From Pictodentalium vernedei (taxonomy: Eukaryota > Mollusca > Scaphopoda > Dentaliida > Dentaliidae), in the NCBI GenBank assembly GCA_031216915.1, contig CM062290.1:258826291-258890290 (forward strand): a DNA stretch of 64,000 bases, written 5' to 3'. Made by a program: the position numbers and the translations under genes. Below, in pieces: positions 44,958-56,259 of the stretch; position 1 is the stretch's first letter, and every line of letters begins with the position of its first letter. The notes beneath the pieces are model-generated. The model did not search any database, was not told the DNA's origin, and was given only the letters and a program-made list of their open reading frames with translations.

Positions 44958-46294
44958 AGATGTTGTATACCAAATGTGAAAGCATTCTGACTGATGGATC
45001 TGAAGAAGAAGATTTTTAAAGACATTTCCTCATATTGCCCTAAGTTAAAATTTAGGCTACCACAGAAAGCCCAAATATTAAGCTATGGACACGATTTGAA
45101 CAAACTTGAATCTGACCCCCCTACAGATGTTGTATACCAAATATGAAAGCATTCCGACAGGTGGATCTGGAGAAGAAGAAATTGAAAAATTATCCCCCAT
45201 ATTGCACTAAGTTAAAATTTAGGCTTCCATGGCGAGCCTAAATATATACCTAGGGACCCAATTTGAACAAACTTGAATCAGACCTCCTTAGAGATGTTGT
45301 ATACCAAATATGAAAGCATTCTGACTGTTGGATCTGAAGAAGAAAAATTGTTAAGAAATTTCTTCATATTGCACTAAGTTACAATTTGGGCTACCATAGA
45401 AAGCCCAAATATTAACCTAGGGACTTGGTTTGAACAATCTTGAATCTGACCCTCATAACAATGATGTATACCAAACATTAAAAGATTCTGAGTGGTGGTT
45501 CTGAAGAAGATTTTTAAAGAATATTCCCCATATTGCCCTAAGTTAAAAATTTGGGCTCCAGTATTGAGCCCAAATATGAATCAATGGTCTTCATTTTAAC
45601 ACACTTGTATCTGACCCCCTTATGAATGCTGTAAACCAAATATCAAAAGATTCTGACCATTGGTTTTGGAGAAAAGATTTTTAAAATTTTTTGCAAAGGA
45701 AGCTTTACACCAAATAACAGCTCTCTGTTCCGTGAGGTTTGGGAAAATGGGCGTTTGAAAATATTTCTATATTTAGCTCCTGGGGTTCCCACGGGGCATT
45801 TGGAAAAAAAATTTTTGGCATAGATCAAGTACTTATGACCCACTAATAATTCATATCAAATTTTGTTCAAATCAGCCTCTCGGTTTGGAAAATAGAAATT
45901 TTGGTCAGGGCAAAAATTCTTGCCCCTCCTGTAACGACGACAAATATTGCCCCTCGAACTTCTCTTGAACAAACTTGAGTCTACACCTCAAAAGGAAGCT
46001 GCATACCAAATATCAAGTCTCTGCTACTGCTGGTTCATAAGAAGATTCTTTTTTAAATTAGAGCATTTTGGCCCCACCCCCTCCTCAATATGAGCAGAAA
46101 CCCAATTTGAAAAATAACCCAGATATCCCTATATAACCACTACTCATGTGAAATTTCATTAAAATGTGGCCAGTGGTTTGGGAGAAAAAGGCCCAAACAC
46201 CACCTTCACGACGGCTGACGGACAACAGTTTACGGACGATGGACGAAAAGTGATCAGAATAGCTCACCCTGACTTTCAGTCAGGTGAGCTAAAA
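44352..46294. mobile_element. array-type element (second of pair)
   Basis: After about 250 bp of unrelated sequence (44352-44600) the same unit type resumes (TTGAACAAACTTGAATC, GTTGTATACCAAATATGAAA, AGCATTCTGAC). A 43-base C run lies at 44914-44956. It closes with GACGGCTGACGGAC and GCTCACCCTGAC TTTC AGTCAGGTGAGC, then TAAAAA. Confidence 0.75.
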
Positions 46295-46510
46295 AATGCC
46301 CACACACATGCAGTTTTACAAAAAATGGCCTGGGAAACAGAAGATCTACTTTGTGGGGCCAAATAAGTTTCAGAATAGACGGCCAAATGAAAATTTTACT
46401 TTTCCTGAAATCTATTTTTTGTAAAAGTGGCATCAATGTTTGACCTTATGACCTGAAAAATTACAGATGGACACTGTTGATTACAGTGGATTCTCTTCGG
46501 GGGACTAAGA

Positions 46511-47385
46511 AGCACAGTGGAACCCTGTTTACTGAATAGCTTCTTTGTCAGTGAAAAATATTCAATTAAAAGAAGTATTCAATAATGGGAATTTGGATAT
46601 TTTCCAGTGATAAATTGAGCATTTATTTTATTATATTCTTATCATAATTGCATCACTTAATTCTACATACTCTACCTCATGGAAATCAGTGAGAACATCC
46701 CTTTTTCAAATTTCCCATGTACCATAGAATCAAGAAAGGATGCTGGCTTTATTTACAATGGCATGCCGTTATTCGAACCCACACTGAGAGTGTTTCCTTT
46801 GGCACCAACCGGCTAGCGAAACTATACTGAACCATGCACACCATTCGGCCACTGACAGACCCTATAAAGGGAATGCTTGTTAACCAAAAATATACGAGAC
46901 CAGTTCAGAACACACAGAATACTCAGTTTTTCAGTTTCTTCTCATAATTGCATCATTTAATTGTACATACTGTACCTCATGGAAAAACGAGAACATCTAT
47001 TTTTCAAATTTATCATGTACCATAGAATCAAGAAAGGACGCTGGCTTTATAGGGTCTGTCGGTGGTCGCGTAGTGTGCATGGTTCAGTATAGTTTCACTG
47101 GGCAATTGGTGCCGAAGGAAACTCTCTCGGGGTGGGTTCAAACCCTGCCATGCCATTGTATTTTATTATACCTTGTTTGACAGAGCTCATGGAGTTCTGT
47201 CAAACAAGATATAATTGATTAAACACCCACATTGGATATTCTGAGACCAAATAGAGCTAGACTATACAAAAGGGAAATTCAGTGACTGTCACAGTAGTAT
47301 TCTGCCACATTACAATATTTGCAAATAACAGGTCAAATTTGTACTGCAAATATTGTAAATAGATTAGGGTTGGAAAGTAATATTT
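46511..47385. repeat. duplicated block carrying inverted tRNA-like SINE pieces
   Basis: CAGTGGAACCCTGTTTACTG at 46514 resembles a mariner/pogo-type end. A block with CATAATTGCATCA..TTAATT and ACCATAGAATCAAGAAAGGA occurs twice in direct order (about 46640-46755 and 46945-47055). Next to each lies a tRNA-like sequence (GGTCTGTCGGTGG.CG, GTGGGTTCAAACCC) in opposite orientation (46760-46870 and 47055-47150). A hairpin TTGTTTGACAGA / TCTGTCAAACAA lies at 47171-47208. Confidence 0.55.
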
Positions 47386-48115
47386 GTGTTCTCGGATAGG
47401 GCATGTTTAAATACAACGCTAAAGCATGAATTGCGATTTGGGTTATATTGCCTGTATTTATTTAAATCGATTTCAACATTGATGTTCTTTTATTTTATTA
47501 CTGTTAGCAGTGTAGCCAATAATATGATGGAAAACATTGATGATGACAAATGCCGACAAATGAAACAATGGAAATGGCAAGATAGTGAAATGGTGGCAGA
47601 AGTGGTGGCGGAGGGTGAAACTTTTTAAAATTCAGCTGCTGCTCGATTAATTCCAAAAGTAATATGGCGGAATGGTTAATCCACTTCAGGAGAGCGTGTT
47701 CAAAACCTGGCTAATTACACTTAACAATGAGCAGCACTGACCAATGCACCGACTGGAATAGCTTGAAACAAAGAGAAACAGAGTTGAGAGAAATTAGGTC
47801 ACAGTGCATGTTAATTCCTACACGTCGCATGCAGCTCTCCCGAGCAGTTTTGTACAGTTGTTGTCATAATGAATGGTATTAATTTGCATGAAGGAACCCT
47901 GTCCGTGAACACAAATCACGCCCAGCGATACGATGGCATGCCATTTGTGCTCTCGGATAGGGCAGGTTTAAAAATAACGCTAAAACATGAATTGCGATTT
48001 GGGGCTACACTGCCCATATTTATTCAAATCGATTTCAACATTGATGTTCTTTTATTTTATTACTGTTAGCAGTGTAGCCAATAATATGATGGAAAACATT
48101 GATGATGACATATAT
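47386..48115. repeat. direct duplication, about 160 bp, about 556 bp apart
   Basis: 47390-47550 and 47949-48109 share TCTCGGATAGGGCA, CATGAATTGCGATTTGGG, CGATTTCAACATTGATGTTC and GCCAATAATATGATGGAAAA with few differences. No known domain in the short frames. Confidence 0.75.
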
Positions 48116-49284
48116 GTACAAACATGCAAATTTCTCTCCTTCAACATGCATTCCCTGGGCCTAGACAAACGCCACAGATGGATATGACCTTGGTATGAGA
48201 CATCCCACCAAGGGAAAACATGTCGAAGGAGAGGATTCGCATACTGCAACCCTTAAACACGGACAAAGGACAGAATACTAGAAAATACATCATAGCAGTT
48301 ACATGTATGAATCTGGAGGCCCAGGGAAAAAGAAAACAATAGCCAGAGTCCATAAAGAAAACAAGCTGAAAGTATGGAAAAGTGAAGAGACGATAACAAA
48401 TACACATTCTACAGATAACTAATTCAAAAAACACTAAAAAGTCAATGTATGGTACAATGTATTGGATATGGGTCACTAAATGTGTAAGGGCGGATGGAGT
48501 ACAAGGCAACTGGCCGGCTGCATTGTAATGAATGATGCATACTCCAAGGATAGATAACTACAAGGCATGCGTGACCCGCACACACACGCAATGCGGGTTA
48601 GTGCTCTCTCTTGTCAACAATAGGGAAGCCTTCATAATCCCCTGGCAATAGCAACAGTAAGTAGTACCCAAATGAATAAATATGCGACCGACCATAATTT
48701 GGCAGGTGACAGCAATCATGGGATGGACGTGGGCAGGAAACATTATTTTTCTAAAATCTTCTATTATAATACTACGGAAAAATAATTTTGGTAAAAAGTG
48801 ACAAGAAAAATGTTCTGCTTTTTTCATTTTTCTGAAAAAGGTATAAAATTATGTGTTTTCTGAAATGATCAGTTTCATCTGAGATGGGTAAATTACAAGC
48901 AAAAATAATGTGTATTAATGCTGATACTTTGAGATAATGGTTGCAAATACATTAAACTGTAAACAGTCGGACTATAAATGTTGAAATCTCAAGCCATTGA
49001 AGGGTTAAGTCTTTCTAACTAAATGCAGCTTACCATCAAACTTGGAAGTAAGCAGACTGTCATCTGCAGGATGAGGTCCTCAGAGGTTGAATTTGGTGAT
49101 GCTACCCTTCTGTGAACCTCAATCTGAATCAAGGTCTCAGGCCTAAACAGAAAGATGTATCCAAAGGATAAACTGGGCCACTGTATGGGATAGCATCAGA
49201 AAAATTCACCCTCTGGGGACCTTGTTCAGCAAACAACAGAATGTTTTTTTTCCAGGTTTGTTTACCAAGCCAAAATGATTTGGA
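48116..49284. other. unassigned
   Basis: No gene or repeat recognised; the longest frame is a 122-codon unmatched minus-strand frame. Confidence 0.5.
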
Positions 49285-49529
49285 TTCAACTGGTTGAGGG
49301 CTAGATTATTTTGGGTGGTCTGAATTTGTTAGTCAAAATTTGTTTTTTTTATAAATTACTGGAGAGTGCCCACAGGCACTTTCCAATAATTTGTAATAAA
49401 ACAAATTTATATAAACAAAATATCATTGCATTTGACTGAATATGAAACATAAGCAAAAAAAATATTGGCTTTTGCTCTGGTACCCTTATTTTTTTTCCTG
49501 ATAGTGGCTTCTAGCATCCAACCAGTTAA
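49285..49529 (+). mobile_element. MITE family 3
   Basis: Ends TTCAACTGGTTGAGGGCTAG and CTAGCATCCAACCAGTTAA, with a central hairpin ATTACTGGAGAGTGCCCACA / GGCACTTTCCAATAAT. The left TTAA is changed to TTCAA. Confidence 0.75.
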
Positions 49530-49741
49530 ACAACAACTGCATTCAGTTATTAAATTATAAAGACTGGTAGTTACTTGCCATAAGTCAGTAGAAACGCCAC
49601 GTACTTCATCACAAAGCATCTTGCACAATATGACTGTTCAAAAACCCATTGAACCCCAACAAAATAAATATACAAGCTGACAATATATTCCATAAAATGT
49701 TTTCCAGTTTGATTCACATACTGATCAAAAAAATACTCTTT

Positions 49742-49840
49742 TTAGCCCATTACCTAACAAATCAGCAAAATATCAGTCAGTTCTACCAACACTGAAACGA
49801 GCTTGTTGAGCTCAATCCAGTGAAATGGTCATAACTTAAC
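49742..49840 (+). mobile_element. degenerate MITE family 1 fragment
   Basis: TTAGCCCATTACCTAACAAA start and a decayed central palindrome (ACGAGCTTGTTGAGCTC). Confidence 0.45.
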
Positions 49841-49924
49841 CTTTGGAAGAATCAGAGGATCTCCAATGAGTCACAAGTCCGTACAAAACTTATGTATCAA
49901 GTTTAGTGGACTGGATTTTAATCT

Positions 49925-50961
49925 AGGGTTGTCATGATTATTTGATCAGTCGACTAACCATCAACGACTGCGGTAGATGATGTTTTTCATTTTTAGTCGA
50001 CCATTGTTCATTTTCAAAGTAGTACAAGTCAGGTTTAAACTGCCCTATATAATGAGGTGAATGAACAGTTAGATTACTAACATTTGAAATGTCTAACCAT
50101 AGTTACTTGTTAATATCCAATTGCCTTTGTTTTCTGCATGATTGTGCAACAAGGTAATTTGAAATTTCAGGACTGATTAACTGAGTACCAGTTCTGTATA
50201 TCCAGCACTGCGTTAATCTGTACTAAAGAGAATTGTTCAAATGGTGTAACATTTGAATAATTCACGATTTGGGAAGTTATTGCAGACTGCAAGGTAAATA
50301 GAATCTTCAGTACTGTACACTTGAATGACCCCAGTGGAACACCCTGAACTGCGGAACTGCGAAAGTGAGAAAGTTGTCAGAATGGTCAATTCACTTGTAG
50401 TACTAAGTTGTAACTTCTGTAGGAATGGAGGGAGGTTTATGTTCGAATTTTCTGGAAATAAGTTGTAGAAATGAAACATTTGCAAACATTCTTCAGTTTA
50501 ACTGGTAAAGTGCTGGAAGCCCATATTTGGGCTTTGTTCTAAAGTTCAGATACTTTATCTTAAGGGCTTCATATTCTGTGGATGCTTAATATTATCTTTA
50601 AAGTGAAACTATTTAGTGTGTATGGATTTTCCTTGTTACAATTTTTGGGAGAGTGCCTGCCTATAGGCACTCTCCCAAAAAATTATAACAAGGCAAAAAT
50701 ATGTGAATAAATTTTGATGATTAACCCCTAGCACTCTACCAGTTAAATTCTTTGGATTACTTGGAGATATTTTAATGTTTACATTTCAAAACAGAAGTTT
50801 TTATCTCAAAACAGAATTGATACATCATCAGTTTTAAATTTTAAGTATATAAGAGATTGTTGAATTTGCTGAATTCATGGGGAACGACTATTAATCGACT
50901 AACCATCGACAAATGCTGGTGATTAGTTGACTACAAAAATTGATTGTCATGACAACCCTAT
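49925..50961. mobile_element. hAT-like non-autonomous element 2, with nested MITE
   Basis: Ends TAGGGTTGTCATGATTA and ATTGTCATGACAACCCTA, with GTCGACTAACCATC.ACGA near the left and ATCGACTAACCATCGACAAA near the right. A complete family 3 MITE sits inside (50498-50746). No transposase. Confidence 0.65.
50498..50746 (+). mobile_element. MITE family 3, complete
   Basis: TTAACTGGTAAAGTGCT at the left and AGCACTCTACCAGTTAA at the right. The central hairpin is TTTTTGGGAGAGTGCCTGCC / TAGGCACTCTCCCAAAAAA. TTAA lies at both ends. Confidence 0.85.
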
Positions 50962-51284
50962 TGGATCAAGGCATACTGAGACTCAAATAAAAATTAGGCG
51001 CAAATCAAAATCTGCCAAAGATTTTTAACAAATGTCCCTGTTGTTTTAGATGTGTTGTTCCACAAAATGTTCATCGCATCAAGAGGATTTTTCTGTTTAG
51101 AAGATGTTTGCAAGATGTAAAAAAGGAGTGAGTATCAACTATGTTAAGCTGAACACCTGTGACAGTAATTGACTTGAAGCTACTACATATGTGGTTGCCA
51201 TCATCCATTTGGCTATACTCAATTTATTCTTGCCATACATAATTATAAGTGAAGTGATTTATACATTTTACAATGTATGTGTGT
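50962..51284. other. unassigned
   Basis: No gene or repeat recognised. Confidence 0.5.
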
Positions 51285-51523
51285 TTAATCCTTTACCCAA
51301 CACAAGCAATATCAAAATTTGTTATTTCAATTATTTTTTTCCAAATCTTTTAACAAATTTCATCAAAACCATATCATGTGAACCCCTCATTGGAATGAGC
51401 TCCAAGATCTCATTCCAATGAGGCATACCATGATATGGTTTTGTTGAAATTTTAAAAAAATCATTTCTGCTCAATTTGTAAATTATGTTGGTGGATGTGT
51501 CCAATGCAATTTGTAAAGTGTAA
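51285..51523 (+). mobile_element. MITE family 1, complete but degenerate right end
   Basis: TTAATCCTTTACCCAACAC start. The palindrome is AACCATATCATGTGAACCCC / GATATGGTTTTG. The right tip, TTGTAAAGTGTAA, has lost the consensus. Confidence 0.75.
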
Positions 51524-51876
51524 CCCTCAACCTATCAAAATAGTAAATCCATGTTACTTTTTCAGAAATTTCAAATTAATTCACAGGTTTCATTTTTCAT
51601 GAAATGTTCTGGTAACATTTTTCGGAAAGATATTTGGATTCACATAATAGGAATCATCCCACTGCAGTTCAATTTACAGAGATTGCCGAGAAGACACAAA
51701 CATTTGCTCAACATTGGCTGCATATATGGCCCCATAAAAACTATATCCTTGCATCTTTGAGCTTGACGGGTATCTTGAAATATTTCAATAAATTTAAGTG
51801 GTATGAGATTTTCTCCAATGCTAACACTCACCCATCTTAGAAGAGAAGTGTTTATTGTAGTTTACTGTCATAAAGT
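51524..51876. other. unassigned
   Basis: No gene recognised. Confidence 0.5.
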
Positions 51877-51891
51877 AGCAATGGGTGCTAT

Positions 51892-52248
51892 TTATTTATT
51901 TATTGGTGTCTAAGGTCACATATTTATGCACAATGGCTAATCGTGACCGTGACAGTTTTACAGGTGGAGGAAGCCAGAGTACCCAGAAAGAACCACCAAG
52001 CATCGACGAGCAACTGTCAGCTCCTCAACATTCTAACTCTGTTCAAACTCTGCTCAAGCAGGGTTACAGCAGTTGAAGACATGTGCACCATCGAAGTGTG
52101 GCACGCCTTAGTACACGGCATCATCGTACCCCCATGTAGGGGATAAAGTGCCTTGCCAAGGACACAAAGCGGGTCGTCCCGGACTTGGATCAAACTCGGG
52201 ACCTCAGCATAGAAGTCCAACAGTCTACCACTGAGCCATCACGCTCCC
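51892..52248 (-). mobile_element. tRNA-derived SINE, full length, with target duplication
   Basis: Flanked by AGCAATGGGTGCTAT (51877-51891) and AGCGATGGGTGCTAT (52249-52263), a 15-bp target duplication with one change. On the minus strand the order is tRNA-like head, body with CTTGGCAAGGCACTTTATCC, and a tail ending AATAAATAAATA. 357 bp. Retroposed by a LINE that recognises the shared tail (inference). Confidence 0.92.
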
Positions 52249-52263
52249 AGCGATGGGTGCTAT

Positions 52264-52940
52264 TCCGAAAATTTGGTACAGTATTGGTATTTAGTATAAA
52301 CCGATATACCATACGGAAGCAATTAAAAGTTACCAAAATTTTCAAAATGTTTGATTTCCTGTCTCAAACTCAAAAAAGGAAGGGTTTCTTTGCGATTTTA
52401 ATGAAAAATGGGAGATAAGCTATCAAAACATTAGACAATGTCGTCGCAAATGCTGTCTCAAAGAAATTTGGCGACGGCATTTTTGTCCTTCGCAAAGGTA
52501 AGCTACAATAATTTTTCACTTGTTCCAAGCACCTCTTTCCAACAAAATCGATCATCAAATCTTAAATAAAAGACTTGAAATGTTATCTGATGAAAAATAT
52601 ATACATTTAATATTGAGCAGGATTTATTATTATTAATTTGAAACTTAATTCACATAAAAATGTTGCAATTTCTCAATTTTCAGCTTGACTGAGTTTGTAA
52701 AACCCCAGTGATTCTGACTGCAGCTTTGTCATTTTGATGTCATGAAGCGCATCAATACAATGAATCAAATACTTCAATTGACTAAAAGAAGTGAGGAATT
52801 CCATGCAAATTTTCTGTAATAAGGAAAACAGCAGTTCTATTGACTAGGAAGAGTTAATACTCTGCATGTGCACATGCTTTCTTTGAAAGAATCATGTTCC
52901 TGTTTTGTGGAATGTACTGATTTGAAAACAATCAATCTTT
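52264..52940. other. unassigned
   Basis: No gene recognised. Confidence 0.5.
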
Positions 52941-53244
52941 TTAAATGGTTGAGTGCAGGAAGCCACTATCAGGGCTCCACTGAAAAGCACTGAAAGTGGC
53001 TTTACACTGTTTGCACTAATCTGTTGTTGGCTCAGCAGAAGAAAAATATTAATATAAAATTATTTTGTTACAATTTATTGGAGAATGCTAACTGGCACTC
53101 TCCAATAAATTTCAACAAAACATTTTTTTTTATGAGCAGTATCTTGCAAAACTAAGGCTCCTTTTGCTGGTAGTGTGATATCTTTGAAAAAAAATACTTG
53201 CGTTACAAATGACCGTTGAAAAGTATGAGCACTTTACCAGTTAA
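52941..53244 (+). mobile_element. MITE family 3
   Basis: TTAAATGGTTGAGTGC start and GAGCACTTTACCAGTTAA end. The central hairpin is ACAATTTATTGGAGAATGC / GGCACTCTCCAATAAATT. Its right TTAA is also the left TTAA of the next element. Confidence 0.85.
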
Positions 53245-53489
53245 CCCTTTACCCAATGCAGACGATATCAAAATTTATTATTTTAAATATTATTTTTTTT
53301 AATTTTTCAAAAAATTCTTACAAAACCATATCATGTGACCCCTCGTTGGAACGAGCTCGTGGAGCTCATTCCAATGCGGGGTCACATGATATGGTTTTGT
53401 GTAAATTTTTTGAAAAATAATATTTTTTCAACTGCTGAATTTGCATATTATGCGGGCGGATGTGGGCGATTCGTTAGGTAAAGGGTTAA
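53241..53489 (+). mobile_element. MITE family 1, complete
   Basis: TTAACCCTTTACCCAATGC and TTAGGTAAAGGGTTAA ends. Central palindrome CATATCATGTGACCCCTCG / GGGGTCACATGATATG around GAACGAGCTCGTGGAGCTC. Confidence 0.9.
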
Positions 53490-54396
53490 AAAACAAAACA
53501 TGCCTCAAGCTATTCAGTGCATTCACCCATATAAACTCATTATAAAGGAAGCTGTTTCTTTTGGGCAGGAGTTCCAGAAACATTCTAATCAAATATTGAT
53601 CATGTTTAAAAATTATATGTCAACATGCACCCAGGTAAAGTCACTTTTCGTTTTGGAAATTTCTGAGACTTTATTGCATCAGATCATTTGCCCTTCAAAA
53701 TTGGAAAGTGTGTCACCTGCAAAATCAGATCTTTTGGCAGATGAACAGCTTATCCATAACCTGATTTAATGCTTTAAGTAGTATTGTGGGCAAGTCTTAG
53801 CTGTTCAAAATGACTGCATTCAAAAGACTACTTTTTATTCATTTAGGCATTTTTCTTTCTCGCATTAGAATGGTTCAATCATATGGATGGAACAACACTC
53901 TCCAGTTTTCACTGCACAGAAACAATGATGTAAAAAAAGTCTTGAATTTTTTCTCGTTGTGAAACTGGCAATAAAGTTTATCTGTTTTTTTTCTTTACAA
54001 CTAATTAGAAGTGAAGTGACATGTTGCTTTTATTAATTTTCTATGTTCCCTTTAAATTTTGGGTTTGTGAACTTTCTATAACGCTCAATGACCACTCCTT
54101 TCCATCAAGCCACACTGCAATGTGCCCTCCACAGCACTGTATGCCATTGAGAAGGGGGGGGGGGGGGGTGCATAAACTTTCAGAGCTCTGTGCAAAAAGA
54201 GGGTACCACCTGTGCAGATTATAGATCTCTCTGTGGTATTATGGAGGATAGAGATTCAAACATCACCAGTTAGGAGTCAAAAGAAACAGCAGGGGGGGGG
54301 GGGGGGGGGGGGGGGGTTGTTCTCAATACGTTCAAGATTCACAAAAACCACTAAAATGTTTTCTCACCTACTGCCACACCTTTATTATTGCACAAT
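53490..54396. other. unassigned, with G runs
   Basis: An 89-codon frame (53500-53769) has no recognisable domain. G runs lie near 54155-54168 and at 54292-54316 (25 bases). Confidence 0.5.
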
Positions 54397-54530
54397 GATT
54401 TATTGGTGTTAAGGTCACATATTTCCTCATGATGGCTAATCGTGTTGGCAACATGGATAAAAATTCAAGTCTAGCCAATTTTTTATACCCATATTGCCAG
54501 TTTTAGGGGACATCTAGGGGGGCTCTTGCT
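54397..54530 (-). mobile_element. SINE-2 family fragment
   Basis: GATTTATTGGTGTTAAGGTC, ATGGCTAATCGTG, then TTTATACCCATATTGCCAG. Confidence 0.55.
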
Positions 54531-54836
54531 GACTTTGAAAATAGGTGGGGGAGTAGGGGTACCTTCTACAAAAGCACACAAAAAATGTGACCAAAAAAAA
54601 GAATTATTTAAAGGGTGGGGGAGTAGGGAGTGTGGGTGGGGAGGGTGCAGTGGTATATAGTGGACTACCTGCAGTCCACTAACTCCCTTATTGTGTACTC
54701 TGACATGCTATTGGGGACTGGGGTAGAAACTTCTCAGCCGGCAACCCTGATTAGGATAATCACAAACTCAAAAGTAAGCTGTTTGGTATTAAAGATGTCA
54801 AGGAGAATAAAAAGCAATTAAGCTCTTGGTACTATA
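54531..54836. other. unassigned
   Basis: No gene recognised; G-rich stretches occur. Confidence 0.5.
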
Positions 54837-56016
54837 CTCTCCCAAAAAAGAAAGTGTGCATGCTAAAAAATAACACTAAAAAAAGATATATATCATTCTC
54901 ATTCATGGAAATTTTATTCAATCACAGATGAATCAATTTGTGATCAACACGAGAAATTTCACTACGCTACGACGAATACTCTTGGTGCCATGGAGAGTCA
55001 AAGACACTAAGGGTCAAACACAAAATCACACACTCAATATCTGGTATGACCTCCGTCTGCATCGACTACTGCTGTGCATCTACGCCTCATGGAAGCAAAC
55101 AAGTTAGCATGGAAGTGTTGTGGGATGTTGTTCCATATTCTGATAAGTTGTCTTTGGAGTTCCTCAAGCGTTGATGGTGCATGGGGAAGCCGGCATAGCT
55201 GACGTTTCATTTCGTCCCATACGTGCTCAGTGGGTGAGATATCGGGCGAATTTGCGGGCCAAGGAAGAACATCCACTTGTTGTTGCTACAGATACTGAAC
55301 AACACGAGCTGCATGGGGTCGGGCGTTGTCCTGATGTAGAATGACGCCGGGGCCGTGACGTTGCAGAAATGGGACAACAACAGGTGTAAGCACTTCATCA
55401 CGATATCTGGCTGCATTGAGATTGCCATCAATAATGACCAGCTCAGTTCTGTTACAGGCAGTGATGCCACCCCACACCATGAGAGGCCCTCCCCATAACG
55501 GTTTCGCTCCACGACACATGGATCTGCGTAGCGTTCGTTTCGACGTCTGTACAGTCTCTGGCGGCCATCTGATGATGAAAGATGGAAACTACATTCATCT
55601 GTGAATAAAACATGTCGCCACCAGTGTAAGGGATGCCTGAGATGTTGTCTACACCACTGCAGTCGAGCACGATGATGACGTAACGTCAAAATCGGATGAG
55701 ATGTTGATTCATTGTCAATTGGAGTCGTTTTAACAGCAGCGCAAGTTTGAATGTGAATGATATGAAGGCCTTACTTTAGTGTTTAAATACCCCAGGATTC
55801 ACACTGCTGCATGAATTTTCAGACTCTCCACATGCAAAACATGCCTTTTCACAAACGTGCAGCATGTCATTTAACGTTAATGCAATTTTAATGAGGAAAG
55901 CTGTTTTTGTGTTCAATATAACTTATTCATGAACAGGTTAACACTCTTTACACCTATGAAATTATTTTTTTGGAGTTTAATATTTCTGCAATGCACACTT
56001 TCTTTTTTGGGCGAGT
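54837..56016 (-). mobile_element. Tc1-like DNA transposon, defective
   Basis: Terminal inverted repeats CTCTCCCAAAAAAGAAAGTG (left) and CACTTTCTTTTTTGGGCGAG (right) flanked by TA on both sides, as for Tc1/mariner targets. Total about 1.18 kb, short for the family, because the transposase N-terminus is missing. Confidence 0.9.
55034..55689 (-). pseudogene. Tc1-like transposase, catalytic domain only
   Basis: DDE domain: VLFTDECSFHL (first Asp), GVILHQDNARPHAARVV (second Asp), SPDISPTEHVWDEMKRQL (Glu). An in-frame TAG at 55285-55287 follows VVQYL, and the spacing from second Asp to Glu is 33 residues counting the stop, against 34 usual in Tc1. The frame also shifts near 55520. Upstream of TLRHHRARLQW the sequence does not read as the usual paired helix-turn-helix, so the DNA-binding half is lost. 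Confidence 0.9.
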
Positions 56017-56259
56017 ATATTTTCAAATACTTTGAGAATTGTTAGCCAAAATAGTGTGGGAGCTGAAGATGCACCCCCCCCCCCATCCCACCACCACCCA
56101 GCAACCACACTTTCCCACCTCACCTCAACTCATAACTCCCTCCCACCACATCCCCACACACACACACACATTCCACCACCTCTGGAGAGTCAAGATTTCT
56201 AAGTGACAAAAATTATCATAGATCATCTAAAAGCCTGAATAGCCAGGATTCAAAATAGA
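56017..56259. other. simple-sequence stretch
   Basis: C run near 56074-56083 and a CACACA run near 56155-56170; no gene. Confidence 0.5.

Larger units (their letters stand above)
42380..46395. repeat. interspersed repeat R, split by a 3.7-kb insertion
   Basis: 42380-42588 and 46296-46395 together match, inverted, an uninterrupted copy at 56260-56540 (shared CCCATGCTATTCTGTAGATT-type and AACAGAAGATCTACTTTGTG phrases). Identity of repeat R is unknown; no ORF. Confidence 0.7.

Noticed and set aside
48141..48509. 122-codon minus-strand frame
   Set aside because: Composition and frame look random, with no similarity that I recognise and no neighbouring support.
52160..52248. Functional tRNA gene
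   Set aside because: The tRNA-like sequence is the head of a dispersed SINE with a target duplication; the anticodon arm is not convincing.
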